From contig WHVD01000158.1 of assembly GCA_015178975.1 (NCBI GenBank), positions 62,001 through 126,000 on the forward strand: a DNA stretch of 64,000 nt, given 5' to 3'. Below are positions 37,740-49,437 of the stretch, in pieces. The translations under genes were made by a program, and so were the position numbers. Origin of the DNA: Hysterangium stoloniferum (taxonomy: Eukaryota > Basidiomycota > Agaricomycetes > Hysterangiales > Hysterangiaceae). Position 1 is the first letter of the stretch, and each line of letters opens with the position of its first letter. The notes under the pieces were generated by a model that saw only the letters and a list, made by a program, of their open reading frames with translations, was not told the DNA's origin and ran no database searches.

Positions 37740-38350
37740 TATGATAAGCTGAAACCACTGAAATAGCCAAAGGGAGATGGTCAGATGTCTTCCAAGCACA
37801 AGATTGTCAAACTTACCTCAGAACCCCACTCAGAGGGAATGATATGTAAACCAGCTCCAATCTCTGGGGCAGCTCCTGTCCACACACAAAAACCATCATA
37901 TTCCAACAATTGTTACAAAACTCATTATGACTCTGCATGGTTTCTGAAGACACATTTGTCCTCATTTTGATGACCTCGAGATCAACAGCCTGGAAGAATT
38001 CTTTGTTGGATAAAGTACAACTGTACTGCATACACACATGACAGCAACAGCTTCAGTAAAAAATATACTTACATCCATAATATAATAGTAGATCCACCCA
38101 TTGTCCAGATCTCCATTAGTACTAATCCTATCACCATCAGATTCAAGCACCAGAAATCCTTCAACAACAAGGATAGACCATCCAAGGTAGCTAAGATACT
38201 TCTGGGATTTCAAACACAAAGATTCAATGGTGTCTAACAGTATTTCCAGATAAAAGGGTGAGTCTTCATCATCCAGAATAACCATACCAACACACTGATC
38301 AGGAACAGAAATGGCATTGGATCCAGGAGATGAAGACATAAGTTGTTGAC
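37740..38350 (-). repeat. Inverted duplication, left arm (older gene copy)
   Basis: Reads on the minus strand as an N-terminal gene fragment (MSSSPGSNAISVPDQCVG, then DDEDSPFYLEILLDTIE, YLGWSILVVEGFLVLE). It continues through DGDRISTNGDLDNGWIYYY and further decayed sequence. The right arm at 38373-38650 repeats its two ends but lacks the middle of about 360 bp. Confidence 0.7.
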
Positions 38351-38372
38351 AATGCAGCATTTGTTTGTGGTA

Positions 38373-38650
38373 TCATCAACAAATTATGTCTTCTTCTCCT
38401 GGATCCAATGCCATTTCTGTTCCTGATCAGTGTGTTGGGATGGTTCTTCTGGATGATGAAGACTCACCCTTTTATCTGCAAATACTGTTAGACACCATTA
38501 AATATTTGTGTTTGAAACCATCCCAGAAGTATCTTCACTACCTTGGATGGTCTATTCTTGGTGTTGAAGGGTTTCTGGCGCTCGAGTGCTTGGAAGACAT
38601 CTGACCGTCTCCCTTCGGCTATTTCAGTGGTTTCAGCTTATCATAGGCAA
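38373..38650 (+). repeat. Inverted duplication, right arm
   Basis: Mirror copy of 37740-38350 about a centre near 38361. It carries the same MSSSPGSNAISVPDQCVG start and YLGWSILGVEGFLALE, then jumps at CTCGAG/TGCTTGGAAGAC to the part matching 37740-37797. The missing middle shows a deletion after the duplication. Confidence 0.7.
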
Positions 38651-39448
38651 TCGACCAAACTACAGTGAGGATGTGGAAGATCTCGACGACATTAATGATA
38701 GTCGCGACGGCGTGTCCGCAAATTCTATGATTCACAACATATTTGATTCACGCCGCATAGCCATCCTGAAAGTTTGTCATATTTGTCAACCTCTGTTATT
38801 GTTTCGCACCTCTTTGTCATTGTTTCCGATATTCTCAAGACTCCCAATTGCTATCTTAACACCAAGGACATCCCCCCCCCTCCCCGCAACAAACGCCCTC
38901 ATATGGCGACAAGTGTCACATATCTGAAAGATAGCCGATATACGCTGCAATGGCTAAACCCGGGCCTGGCCACAAAAGCAATGCTCCCAGACAATAGAGA
39001 CGCCACTTTCAAGAAAGGCACCAGGAAAGCAAAACCATCTGACTTGTTGCTGCACTACAATTATGGTGCTGCAGCAGTCAAATGGTGGGGCAATGGCACA
39101 GAGACCCTTCGAAAGCTCGCCCAGCCTCCTCGCCCATCCGTGCCTGTCCCAGCACCATCGGGACCGTCGAGGACTACTCACGATAGAAAGACGGCATTTA
39201 GCAAGCATGACGCGGCCCGGGCTGCTGATGTTTCTGGTGCTGGGAATGCCACTGCTGGACCTTCAACTACTGGACCTGCAACTGGAGAAGGATTGCTGGA
39301 TTTGGAGGGCCAGGCAATGTGGGATGAGGATGACGTGGTGTTGTTCTTTTGGGGAAATTCACAGGCTGCAAGAGAATGCCATGACAGGAAGGTACAAGAG
39401 AACTCTCAGCGTATGGAGCAGTGGAGGGAAGGCGTGCCTATGTTTTGA
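38628..39448 (+). pseudogene. C-terminal half of an agaric HNH-family-like protein, 5' end rearranged
   Basis: Two exons, 38628-38771 and 38840-39448, joined through a 68-nt intron with an AAG acceptor, encode WFQLIIGNRPNY, FDSRRIAILKTPNCYLN, RYTLQWLNPGLATKAMLPDN, LLLHYNYGAAAVKWWGNG and DDVVLFFWGNSQAARECH. The order RxxxILKTPN, YTLQWLxPGL and LLHYNYGAAAVKWWG is what I remember from a large agaric family often annotated as HNH-nuclease proteins, in the part C-terminal to the nuclease. The nuclease half is absent: upstream DNA is the collapsed inverted duplication. I therefore treat it as a remnant, though the two exons themselves are open. Confidence 0.55.
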
Positions 39449-40005
39449 TCTACGTGTAACGTTACTATACCGTATTTTACCAGTACAAGTGTAATACTAG
39501 AAATAAAAATGATTTGAAGTAAAACGATTGAACAGGGCGAATTCGTGACCTTGCAGAATAACCCAATCCACACAGTTTTAGGCAGACACTCAGGGTACAG
39601 TCCGATCCTGGCTTGGTCAACCCGTACCTCATGATAATAATATCCCAACACATTCAGTTCTAGGTGCCTTGGGAATAGCCATCCATGATGGTACTGACTT
39701 TCTCATAATAAAGGCCACCCGGATCCATATTCCAAATGTTCAGTTGTGAACTTTTCAATACTGGCCTCGTTTTCCAATGAAGTCACGAAGGTACGCTCCT
39801 TGAAGTGGGAAGGAAGGATTGGCTGTTTGGCCAAGGCGTTCCTAACGTGTTCAGTTCAGACACATCCCTCCTCTGCGTCTCACCTAGGCTACGCCACCAC
39901 AATCCAGAAGTCAGGTGTGAGTAGGGTGTTTCACGGGCGCAGTGCCAAAGTAGATAAAGACAAGGAGGTGGACAGTTGCCTGAGAGTCTATTCAGAATCA
40001 GCCAG
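39449..40005. other. Intergenic, no gene seen
   Basis: No supported gene; ends at the target duplication of the MULE. Confidence 0.5.
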
Positions 40006-40084
40006 TATGTAACAAAGTACCCTTACTCTCCCCCACACTGACATTTCCGAAACAAGTAATGATGACAAATATCGATCATGTGAC

Positions 40085-40089
<5 letters not shown>

Positions 40090-40118
<29 letters not shown>

Positions 40119-40641
40119 ATATATTTGTATCCCGCTTCAAGCAACAATGGCTAACTGCGGCTAGGGGGTGAAAAGGCCCCCAGAGAAACTATGCTACGGT
40201 GGTACAAAGTCCCGAGTGAGCTACGTACGTGAAAGGGATTTTAGTAAGCAAAGGGGGGGCATGTAGATATATACATGGTATAGAGCTGAGGCCTTGAGGC
40301 CTTGGGCCGAAGCCCCAAGAAAAGCCCGAGATCCTGCTAGCAGGCGTCGACAAGGGCTGCAGGCACACCGAAGTCTTGCATTGCTAGTGCATAGGTGAAT
40401 GCTGGAGTCGGGGGTGGGTAGGAAGGGTAGACCGCTGCCAGGCAGCAGTCATGGTTGGTAGGTGCCAGTGGCGTTCCGCAGACGACACTGGTGAGCGGCT
40501 GAAGGCTGCCGACTTTGACAGAGCAGTGAATTCAGAGGCCCCAAAACCTGTTCACTGTCATCCGCCTCTCCGCCCCTCACCACGAGCACTGGGGGCCCCA
40601 ACCCCAGAGGCAGGTGGTGGTCACGGAACAAGAGAGCCTTG
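40090..40641 (-). mobile_element. Poly(A)-tailed retroposon nested in the MULE
   Basis: A T run of about 28 at the left (the poly(A) tail on the minus strand) followed by GATATATTTGTATCCCGC. The 14-bp direct repeat TCATGTGACGACTT flanks the insert (40076-40089 and 40642-40655). Such long duplications plus a tail indicate target-primed reverse transcription: a SINE or a 5'-truncated LINE. The 500-bp body has no recognisable protein or tRNA-like head. Confidence 0.8.
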
Positions 40642-40803
40642 TCATGTGACGACTTATCGAAATATAGTAAGGTGACAAATGTAAGATAAAATCAGTGATA
40701 ATGTGCTACTTATTGAGGAGTCATTATAAAGTGAAAGTATGGAAGGGTATCATATATGTATAAACATTATTATCCTGAATAAATAACTTCCCCTCGTGGT
40801 TTG

Positions 40804-43800
40804 TCATGTGCTTATATCAGAACATGTGGGCCTTGAACGGTAAAACATGGCAGCACTTGTTTGTTGCTCCCACGTCGTTGGTGATTCCCCCCTTGTTGAT
40901 TGCATTCGTCTCTCTTTGTTCAAACAAGCATCAGCCAGCCTCAAGAATGACCGTCCTTCTTGTTCGAGCACTTGCAGCATGCGATGGTCCCGGAACTGGA
41001 CTTGATATTGAAGCCCCTTGAGGAATTCACCAATATTTGTGATATTCTCATTCATTGCTTCTTCATATGTCAACCCTTCTTGCAATGCTGCCTGCAATTC
41101 CACCTCATCTTCATCATCGTCTTCATCCAACTCTGGATCACTCTCACTGCCATCATCTTCAGGACCTTCTATCTGGGCAATGACACTACCTATGTCTTCA
41201 TTGTGTGGTTTCAGTGAGTGATGTTTCCACACTGGAGCTGTCCGCTGACGCTTGACTTCGAGGAAAAATAAGGGAGGGACTGGCTGAACAGCTTGTACAA
41301 GATGCTTGCAGAGCAGGAATCTATTGACAATGAGGGCTGGGCAGGTACAGACCCATTTTTTTACATCTGGCCTATATGCGTCATTCAAGGGCAGTGTGAT
41401 AGGTGCTTTCAAGAGTTTCTTCCAGGTGCTCTTGAAGTATTTTCGCCATGATGGCAATTGTCGATGCCGTCCAGTGTCTGTGAGTAGTCTATCCAATTTT
41501 CTATAATATGAAGGTGCAAGTTTGACAACAAGGATCCAGACGAGGAGATCACATCGGGGCATGTGGAAATGGTGCAGAAAGTCTCGTTTTATTCGTCGCC
41601 AACTGGATCATAGGTAAGTTTTATTTGTTACTCATTCAGAAGCATAATACTTACTGGCTTTCTAGAATCATTGTTGTCTTCAAGACGGGTATCTCAGGAT
41701 GTGCTGAACGTGCCCATAGCTCCCAACAACCTTGCTTATACCAGTTCCCCCAGAGGTACACCCATACCTCTCGTAAGTCATTCTCGAGACAAAACTTATA
41801 CATTTGCTGAACTGCCCACTTCCAAATTCCTCCAGGGCTTGGGTGTGCATAGCCTGGAATTAATGGGTGTGCACAATAGTGATTTTCCATCATCTTGATG
41901 ATGGGTGGCCGGTAGATTGCCATACAGAAGGTACGACAGCTTTTTGTCACTTCTTCTCCCTCACCATTGTCTGCTGGATCAACAGGGCACTTCAGATCAG
42001 CAGAACAACCTGATGATTGCTGCTTGGCACATAGTGGTGGGATCTTGATTGTAATCCATTCACAATCATTTTCAGATTCCCGAGCTGTGGTTGGGCATTT
42101 TTCTTTATTAGCCTCAGGTATGCATGCCAGTGTGGATGGTCTGTTGGCTCGTGAGGGAAGAGTGATGGACAAGGTGTTGAATCCTTCTGGATGAGCCTCA
42201 AGCACATTTTTACCTCCTTCCATCACAGAATTACCTTCGACATCATCAGGCAATCCTCCTTCGTATTCTCGGGTATCAGCTTTACCTGGTGGAATGAACT
42301 GGATATCAATAAAGGGGAACTCAGCATGGGCCTGCTGTGCATCGTAAGGAGTGGTTGATAATTTGCTTCGGCTCAGCCTAGTTCGGACTGCACGTCGGAG
42401 ATGCCACCAGCATAGATTAATCTTTGTCTTCCAGACCTCCTTGGCCATCCCAATCTCTGCCATGTCCTTGTCAATGTGTGTGAAGACTGGATTAACGGCA
42501 TATTTATCTTTCAGGCACACAGCCCATGCAGTAAGTGCTTTCTTTCATTTCCCTTGCTCGATTGATGTTGCCGTTGACAGGAGAGCATATGATATAGGAA
42601 ATCCAGCATTATCATATTCAGCCATTATGCTGTACAGCTCAAGGTGCTTCAAGTTTGTATTATCTATTGGTCCGCTCTTAGCACTTTGTCCCGATACTCA
42701 GAGGTCACTTACATGTTGCATCAATACCCACTTCGACAATCTTTCCTTCCAGCGGTACTGCAATTTTTCTCATTCCCCAACATAGTATGTCAACCCCATC
42801 AGGGATGGAATTTGGTAAGAAAATGTCAACTGTGTCTGTAAATTCCTCCAGGAGTTTCTTGGCTGATGGTAACTGTAGATCATCACGACGCCAGAATAGC
42901 TGGCTCATGTCTGTCCATGCCTTGTGGACTTGTGCTGCTGTGACACCTGGATATGCTGCCTGTACCTTTGCCACCATTGCAACTGGTGTTAACCACTCTA
43001 CATGCTCCCAAATTATGTCTGCAGCACCCAGTGGCAATGAAACATCGACATAATGCACATGTTTGGCATGATGCTCTATTTTGACTGTAATAGTCCTTAA
43101 CCTTCTGGTGGCATCAGTGTGACATGATATGGTTAACCGACTATGGCAGGGATACCGTGTCATCCCAATATTATCACGGCTCTTAATATTCAAATCTCCT
43201 GAAATTTTTGACTTTTTCTTGCATGCTGAATCCTGACTACACCAGAACCGAGTATGATGTCCCAGTTTCTGCTTCTTATGGTCCTTTACCCTGTTGTCAG
43301 GTAAGCACTGCACTGAAATATATTGGAATTTATTTGACTGACGTGAATCTGTATCCTGTTACCCTCCAGACCTCCTGTGCTGCCATCTCCACCTGTTGCT
43401 TTGCAGTCACAAGGGGATCATCTGGGGCTTCATAAACTCCTTTGAAAACCACGTCACTTCTTGTTCTGAACTTGGATCGAATTGAATCAAAAAGGGCTTC
43501 TCCCTTATCAAAGACCTATCAATTGTCAATTGTCAGTGTTCCTGGCCACTTCTCCTTGACTGCAGTTGTTTACCTCAATTGAGTCAGAAGAATCATCCTC
43601 ATCCTCACTCGAGACTGGGTTATATGGCTCCTCACCCTCTATCCTTTGGCGAATATTGGTCCTTTCATCCCCCACAACATCTTCTCGTGGCCTCTTACTC
43701 TTCTTTCCTATTGCCCACATGTCCCTGTCCTTGATTTCTGCATTGCGTGCCCTTTGTGCTCTCTTTGTTTGTCAATCACACTCACGACAATGGTCACAAA

Positions 43801-43885
43801 TCCTGTATTTAGCATCAGGGAGCAATTGTCGTTTACACCAAGCCTTTGAGCATTGTTCAGTAGCCGGAGAATTGGTGTCCTCCAT
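40804..43885 (-). pseudogene. MULE transposase with SWIM zinc finger, two in-frame TGA codons
   Basis: Five exons, 43574-43885, 43363-43515, 42713-43307, 41655-42663 and 40804-41602, sum to 2868 nt in one frame. Domains in order: an N-terminal Cys cluster (CSKAWC, CDHCREC); a DNA-binding region with GHHTRFWCSQDSACKKKS; the MULE catalytic domain starting VGIDATYNTN (first Asp), with HIDKDMAEIG (second Asp) and CWWHLRRAVRTRL; then the SWIM finger CTCPALIVNRFLLCKH. The frame is broken by TGA at 43772-43774 (after HCRECD) and at 42547-42549 (before KKALTAWA). Both sit where Arg is expected, so each is explained by one CGA to TGA change. All splice sites survive. The copy looks recently dead; its ends could still be mobilised by an intact relative. 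Confidence 0.85.
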
Positions 43886-44107
43886 TGTGCATTAGATAGT
43901 TCAGTTTGCTGGCATGTAAATGCAAAGTACTTAACAAAGTCGTCACATCACATAAAAAGTCATCACATCACATGATCAATATTTGTCATATTTGTCATCA
44001 TTACTTCTTTAGGAAATGTCAGTGTGGGGGAGAGGTGCGCCAGCTTATGTAACACAGGTAACCAACACGTGGTGATCGCCAAAAAACACAAATCCCGCTA
44101 ATCTTCC

Positions 44108-45583
44108 ATGCTTCGAGGCAGTCAAGTTCTCATAAGGTAGCGGCCGATTCACTTAGCAACATACCAAAAGAATTATCTCCAGCAGAAGTCACCGTAACTA
44201 AGAAACAGTCCAAAGCACCTCGGACGCGGACATCTCCAGCAAATGTTGCAGAAGTACCTGTTGTGCGTTCGCGAGCCATGTTTATCAGGGTTTGGGACAG
44301 CATTGGTAGTATGGTTGATCTGTTTGCTATTGTTGGGCAGATCGAGAAACACTTTGGGAGGGTTCTCGATTTTACGGCTCCTAGGGTCAGTATTGTCGCT
44401 TTCGCTGGATGCTCTGTCGGGCTACATAGCTAATGACGGTTTCTTTTGCACTTGCCGCATAGGACTCGGACGTAAAAGGAACGTACGTAGGCTACATCCA
44501 CGTAGCTTTTGCGCAGACGTGGCAGCCATTCCCCGAGAAGGCAAAGTCATCCAGGTGCCAGACCCCAAAGTCGATGCGACTTTATTAGGAGGAGTGTTTA
44601 TACGTGATACTCAGGAGTACCTCGATGCGGGTAACAGAGAGAATTACTTGCATGAAGGCGCGGTACGATAGGCGGCGAACCAGGAGATACTGCCGTTTCC
44701 GAAGGAGGTTAAGGTCATAGATGTTAAGATTGGCACGCAGGTGTGTAGCTACGCGTTGTTACCGTTCTTTGCGCGGTTTTTGAAGCATATGTCCGTCTTT
44801 CACGCCTGCTGTGCACTAGGCATATCTAAACAGGTCACCACACAAACAGCCAGAACTAGCAGAAGAAATTTTTACTTTTGGACGGAGCTATGGAGGGATC
44901 AAGGACGTTTCTAAAGGCTCTGCATCGCCGCTATAACAGCTGGTCGCGCGTTGGTCGGGGATGCTACCGGCCAAAAACAGGAGGGACCTTAGTGTTTCCT
45001 CAAAGCAAGATGCGGTTGAGTCTGGTTCGGGTTCACGTGCTGATGATGTGGAGATGTCGCAGCAGGGTGGTGTGGAACGCGTCTTGGCTGGCACTCTCAA
45101 AACATCAAACATATTGTCATCATCATCACACCTATCCCCCGAATCATCCCATATAGACGCTTCAAATTCGAAACCATTGGTTACATCTACACCTACACAT
45201 ACACATACGAATGAATCTACACCCGCATCACAACCACCACTCGGCGATACGCCATTATCCACAGCTCCACCTCAAGACGCGGTACAGCCTACACTCAAAA
45301 CGCGAATGCATGCTCCTTGCAGTGCGACAAGCTGGTGCTGCAGGAGTATCGAGTCGAAAGGAAAGGGGGGAGATGGATTCTACTAACGTGTGGCGGGATT
45401 ATGCTGGGCAGACGACCAAGAAAACCCAGAAGTGGGTATGAAAGGATCACTGCCGAGGGAAGCCGTGTTGGGGAACTTTGGCCAAGTTATGGTGACTTGT
45501 GGGTGTTTAGTCGGCCAGAAAACACTAGGAACGCGGAGTCGGAGGGAAGCGAAGAGGAGAAACAATCGCCGCAGGAGGTTTGA
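44108..45583 (+). pseudogene. Decayed multi-exon gene of unknown function
   Basis: Coding-like pieces follow each other on the plus strand: a Ser/Arg/Lys-rich N-terminus (ATG at 44108 is out of frame with it), RAMFIRVWDSIGSMVDLFAI with GQIEKHFGRVLDF, a 77-nt intron at 44386-44462, then GTYVGYIHVAF, VAAIPREGKVIQVPDPKVDA, LPFPKEVKVIDVKIGT and a Ser-rich C-terminal part. Between GYIHVAF and VAAIPREG the frame shifts by one base, and a TAG interrupts before AANQEILPFP. The N-terminal half faintly resembles an RNA-recognition-type fold with a mitochondrial leader. The MULE landed 54 bp upstream. It may be a real gene with splicing I misread. Confidence 0.35.
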
Positions 45584-45597
45584 ATATTACGCGCGTC

Positions 45598-45929
45598 GCA
45601 TGAGACGCTTTATTTATATAGAAGATGGTAGAACTGCCTCTCGGGCTGTCTTTGATGTCTCTGTTTTTGCAAAGATAGCTCGAACATTCCGCCACCTTGT
45701 TTTACTTCCATGTTTGCAACACCTACGATGGCAAAGTGCCCACCTGGGCTATGTGATGTTATTCATGCATTTGGAATTGTCACAGTTGACTATATCTCTC
45801 GAATGGGTTCCAATGGATGCACATGCATTCAAAGCCGCCGCCACATTTCTATGTGAATGTATGTCAAGGCTACCTGACATATCCGAATTAGATCTACATG
45901 TAGAAGCTCAATTACTGGATATGCTATGA
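45598..45929 (+). pseudogene. F-box/LRR-like fragment, left copy of an inverted duplication
   Basis: Encodes MRRFIYIEDGRTASRAVFDV, LPCLQHLRWQSAHLGYVMLF and WVPMDAHAFKAAATFL, a pattern of short hydrophobic LRR-like repeats seen in basidiomycete F-box proteins. The copy at 46018-46275 repeats this on the other strand. No F-box is visible. Confidence 0.5.
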
Positions 45930-46017
45930 TATTTTAGATGTTTAAAGAAGTGCGACAACAGCCAGCACAGAAGCTGTAATCCAAAACTGCAGAAGTGAGC
46001 TTCTTTAAACGTCTAAA

Positions 46018-46275
46018 ATAAATGTGGCGACGGCTTCGAATGCGTGTGCATCCATCGGAACTCGGTCGAGAGATACAGTCAACTGCAACAATTCAGCATG
46101 CATGAACAATGTTGCATAGGCTAGGTGGACACTCTGCCATTGTAAATGTTGTAAGCATGGAAGTACGTCAAGATAGCGGTATGTTTGAGCTATCTCCGTA
46201 AAAACAGAGATGTCAAAGATAGCCTGAGAGGCAGTTCTACCATCTATATAAATAAAGTGTCTCATGTGACGCATG
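46018..46275 (-). pseudogene. F-box/LRR-like fragment, inverted copy
   Basis: Minus-strand counterpart of 45598-45929 (MRHFIYIDGRTASQAIFDIS, LPCLQHLQWQSVHLAYATLF, RVPMDAHAFEAVATFI). The pair is centred near 45970 with palindromic inner ends ATTTTAGATGTTTAAAGAAG and CTTCTTTAAACGTCTAAAAT. Divergence of roughly 15 percent marks the duplication as old. Confidence 0.55.
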
Positions 46276-46311
46276 AAGACGAAAGACTTCCAACCATGAC
46301 TGACATCCATA

Positions 46312-46563
46312 ATGATCAGTTCTGTTGAAGTAGTTATACCCCGCACCCTGCAACACTTCTTCCAGCTCTGTGCCACATGTTTTCCCACTCTCACCAATTT
46401 GGAACTGCACCTCTTCCCTGTTGGTAAGGATCCATTGATATTTTATTATGACATAATTAGCTTTGAAACCTTACAACCTATTCTAACCATTCCCACCATT
46501 GGAAGCTTTGTTCTATCTGGTGGGGCCCTGGTCTCATTTAACACAGCTCAGCTTGACCTCTGA
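46312..46563 (+). pseudogene. C-terminal F-box/LRR-like fragment
   Basis: Open frame with LQHFFQLCATCFPTLTNLEL and TLQPILTIPTIGSFVLSGG, the LRR-like end expected after the left copy at 45598-45929. The inverted copy now lies between the two parts, so the gene is interrupted. Confidence 0.4.
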
Positions 46564-47317
46564 CCCATAGATTGAATCTCACCCTTGGCTAACACTCTGC
46601 CCTGGTCTCTTTGGCCACTCACTGTCCTGGACTGACACATGTAATGTAATCCTGTCATCAATTGGGATCACTGGTGGTCACACAAGTTGACAGGACCACA
46701 GTGTATTGTCCAGAGCAGAACAAGATACAGGCAAGTGCAGTGTATGGTAAGATCTAAGGTCCTGAAAACTTCCCAGCTACTTATATGGTGCAACACGGTG
46801 ATTATGTAATCAGGTGTTGATTGAAATGAGAATGTAAAACTAAAGGGTCCATGCATAAGACTGGGGGCACCAGGATTACATGTAACCCTCTACTAAACCT
46901 CATTGCTCCCTTTTCCTCTATCCCCTCAGTCTCATCATTAAGTACACCTATTGCAGGGCTCTGAGTGCTGTATGATACACAAGTTGCCTAAAGAAGTGTG
47001 GGAATAACAGATATGCTGAGTTAGGGGTTGAGCTGATTACTAGTGCTTAGAAGTGCTAGTGCTCAAATTGAGAGGTAGAATTCTGATGATATTCTTGGTA
47101 ATTTAAGAGGTTTTATATACAGAGGAGATGCAAGTGGCACTGAGATGCAGAACAAAAGGAGAACAAAAGGAGAACAAAGGAAACAACAGAAAAGGAAACA
47201 ATAGATTCTGGCTAAAACAAAGGAAAAGGGAGGGACAATCTTGCAGGATGGGCTACACATTGCCACTTTACCATTGTATTTAGACCCCTTTGTTTCTGGT
47301 TCTTTGTTTACATATTT
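46564..47317. other. Repeat-derived DNA, no gene seen
   Basis: No coding structure; probably the 3' flank of the gypsy remnant. Confidence 0.4.
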
Positions 47318-49437
47318 TCAGCCACATATTGGGTAGCCAAAGAGTGAAGGAGTGCATGCCAGCTTGTGCAATAATCTCAAATGGACTAAGATATTTTTCA
47401 GAAACCTTTTTTGTAGGTCAGATAGTCCAGAAAAACTCAGCTTTAACAAAGACCTGGTCACTGACTTTGAAATCAGATGCCTGTAGATGTCAATGGTCTG
47501 CTGATTTCTGGATATAGGCTTAGGTGTAAAGCATGGACTGCTGAAGGGTATGGTGAAGTTCATCTAAATCAGTGACAAACTCTTGAGTGTGAGCAGAGGC
47601 CATATCACATTCCAGATGGACTGTAATATTAAAATTGTAACCTTTGTTTGCAAAGAAAAGGGGAAACACTGGTAGTGGCATTAGGAGCATTATTGTAGGC
47701 AAACTCAGCTAGAGGCAGGTTGTCTGCCCAATTATCCTGTTGATAGTTGCAATAGATTCAAAGGTATTGCTCCAATGTTTGGTTAACTCATTTGGTCTGT
47801 CTGTCACCTTCTGAATGGTATCCTGAAGTGAAGTGTAATTTCATATTGAGGGTGGTTCTGAGTGATTTGAAGAAGTGTGAGATGAATTTGGAGCCCCAAT
47901 CTGAGGTGATATGAGACAGAATGCTGTGTTTGGAGAAAACATGGATAATGAAAGATTTTGCAAGTTTGTGAGAGGTAATTGTATCATGTATCAGTATAAA
48001 AATCCTCTGCTTAGAGAATCTGTCAATAACAACTAGAATGGAAGTGAAGGAATGGGACACAGGGAGGTGCTCAATGAAATCCATGGAAATTGAATTCCAT
48101 GGGAGCTCTGGTTCAGGGAGTTGCTTGAGTAACCCATAAGGTTTGTGTCACTGGGCTTTGGCTCACATACAGGTGGTGCAAGACTTGCAATAATACTTGA
48201 CAAGATTGTGGAGGCCCAGCCAAGTGTAATCTCACCAGATAATGCTAAGGGTCTTGTTTGAACCAAAGTATCCAGGGTAGGATGATCATGTGTGTATTGC
48301 AGTACACACAAATGAAGTGTTCCACAGTCAGGGACATAGATTCTGCCATCAAGGTGAATGAAACCACTCAAGTCTTGCATCCATCAGGGGGCCAATGGGT
48401 CATTTGGATTGTCAAGATGGGAACTTGTGATTGGATCATTTTAGAGGTCTGTAGAATGTCTTGATGTAATTTCATAACATCCATCACAGTAACACTGCAA
48501 AGTACTGGTTCAACTGGAGAGGTTACTTGAAGAGATGCCATAGTTTGTTCAGAGGTAGAGATGGGCTTGAAATTGTGTGGATTGACTACTGCATAGTCAT
48601 TGGTCCCCTCTTTAAGGTAGATGTCCCATCATCTAGTCATAGTATTCTGTGTACTGCTGAGGTGGCCAGGCCGAAAACAAATCATGAAGTTAAATTAAGA
48701 AAGGTATTCTAACCATTGGGCTTGCCAACAAGAAGCTTAGTTGTTAGTGAAGCACTCTAAGTTCTTATGATCAGTGACAATGTCAATCTGGAGTCCCAAA
48801 CCTTCAAGGTAATGATGCCAAGTCTTGAATGCCTCAAAAATGGTGAGTTCTTTATCATGGATATCATAGTTGAGTTCTGTAGAGGAAAATGTTCTGGAAA
48901 GGAAAGCAATAGGGTGGAGTTCTTCATCAGGAGTGATAATGGAAAGAATCATAGCTAGCACATAATCAGATGCATTGGTTTCAATGATAATCATGCATAA
49001 GTACTGGTACTAATATAAATGTGTCCTTGAGCTTTGGAAGGCTGTCCTGTATTGATCTGTAATACCTGTCCTTCTTTGTAACTTTGTTGGGTCCTCTAAA
49101 ATCTACACAAAAGTGTAATGAGCCATCCTTTTTCCTAACAAATAGTATTGGTACACTGTATGACAAGATGGAGGGCTATATGAAGCCAATATGAAGGTGC
49201 TCATTTTTAAATTCACTGGGAATAGATGTGAACAAGAGGAGGTTCCATGCCATCCTCAAGGTCAATTTTGAGGTTGTAGGGCCTATGAGGAGCTAAAGTG
49301 TCAGCATGCTGTTTACTAAAAACATCTGCAAAGTCATTATACTTCTTCAGAATGCCATTGACTATATACTGTATTATTTTGAGATATTTTGCTATTTTTT
49401 CTCCCCTGGTAGTGGCCTGCCAATATGCAAATGTCAA
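47318..49437 (-). pseudogene. Decayed Ty3/gypsy pol: RT, RNase H, integrase
   Basis: Minus-strand order is preserved: RT N-terminus at 49213-49437 (FADVFSKQHADTLAPHRPYN), RT palm start at 48981-49166 ([20 protein letters not shown]), RNase H at 48737-48994 (ETNASDYVLAMIL, AFLSRTFSSTELNYDIHDKE), integrase zinc region at about 48150-48380 and integrase core at 47788-48084 (MDFIEHLP, TSDWGSKFISHFF, GYHSEGDRQTK). The integrase C-terminal parts follow at 47318-47760. Several stops and shifts separate the pieces. Only about 85 bp lie between the RT start and RNase H, so the RT core with its YxDD site has been deleted. Dead element; the D, D, E residues of integrase remain readable. Confidence 0.85.

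Larger units (their letters stand above)
40015..44045 (-). mobile_element. Mutator-like (MULE) DNA transposon with terminal inverted repeats
   Basis: TATGTAACA flanks the element on both sides (40006-40014 and 44046-44054), the 9-bp duplication typical of Mutator-type transposition. The terminal inverted repeats share CTCTCCCCCACACTGACATT, then AAGTAATGATGACAAATAT and TGATCATGTGA, over about 80 bp. The right terminus contains an extra ATGACAAAT duplication and a repeated GTGATGTGA stretch. Inside are a spliced transposase gene on the minus strand and, in the left terminus, a poly(A) retroposon. Size without the retroposon is about 3.5 kb. Confidence 0.9.
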
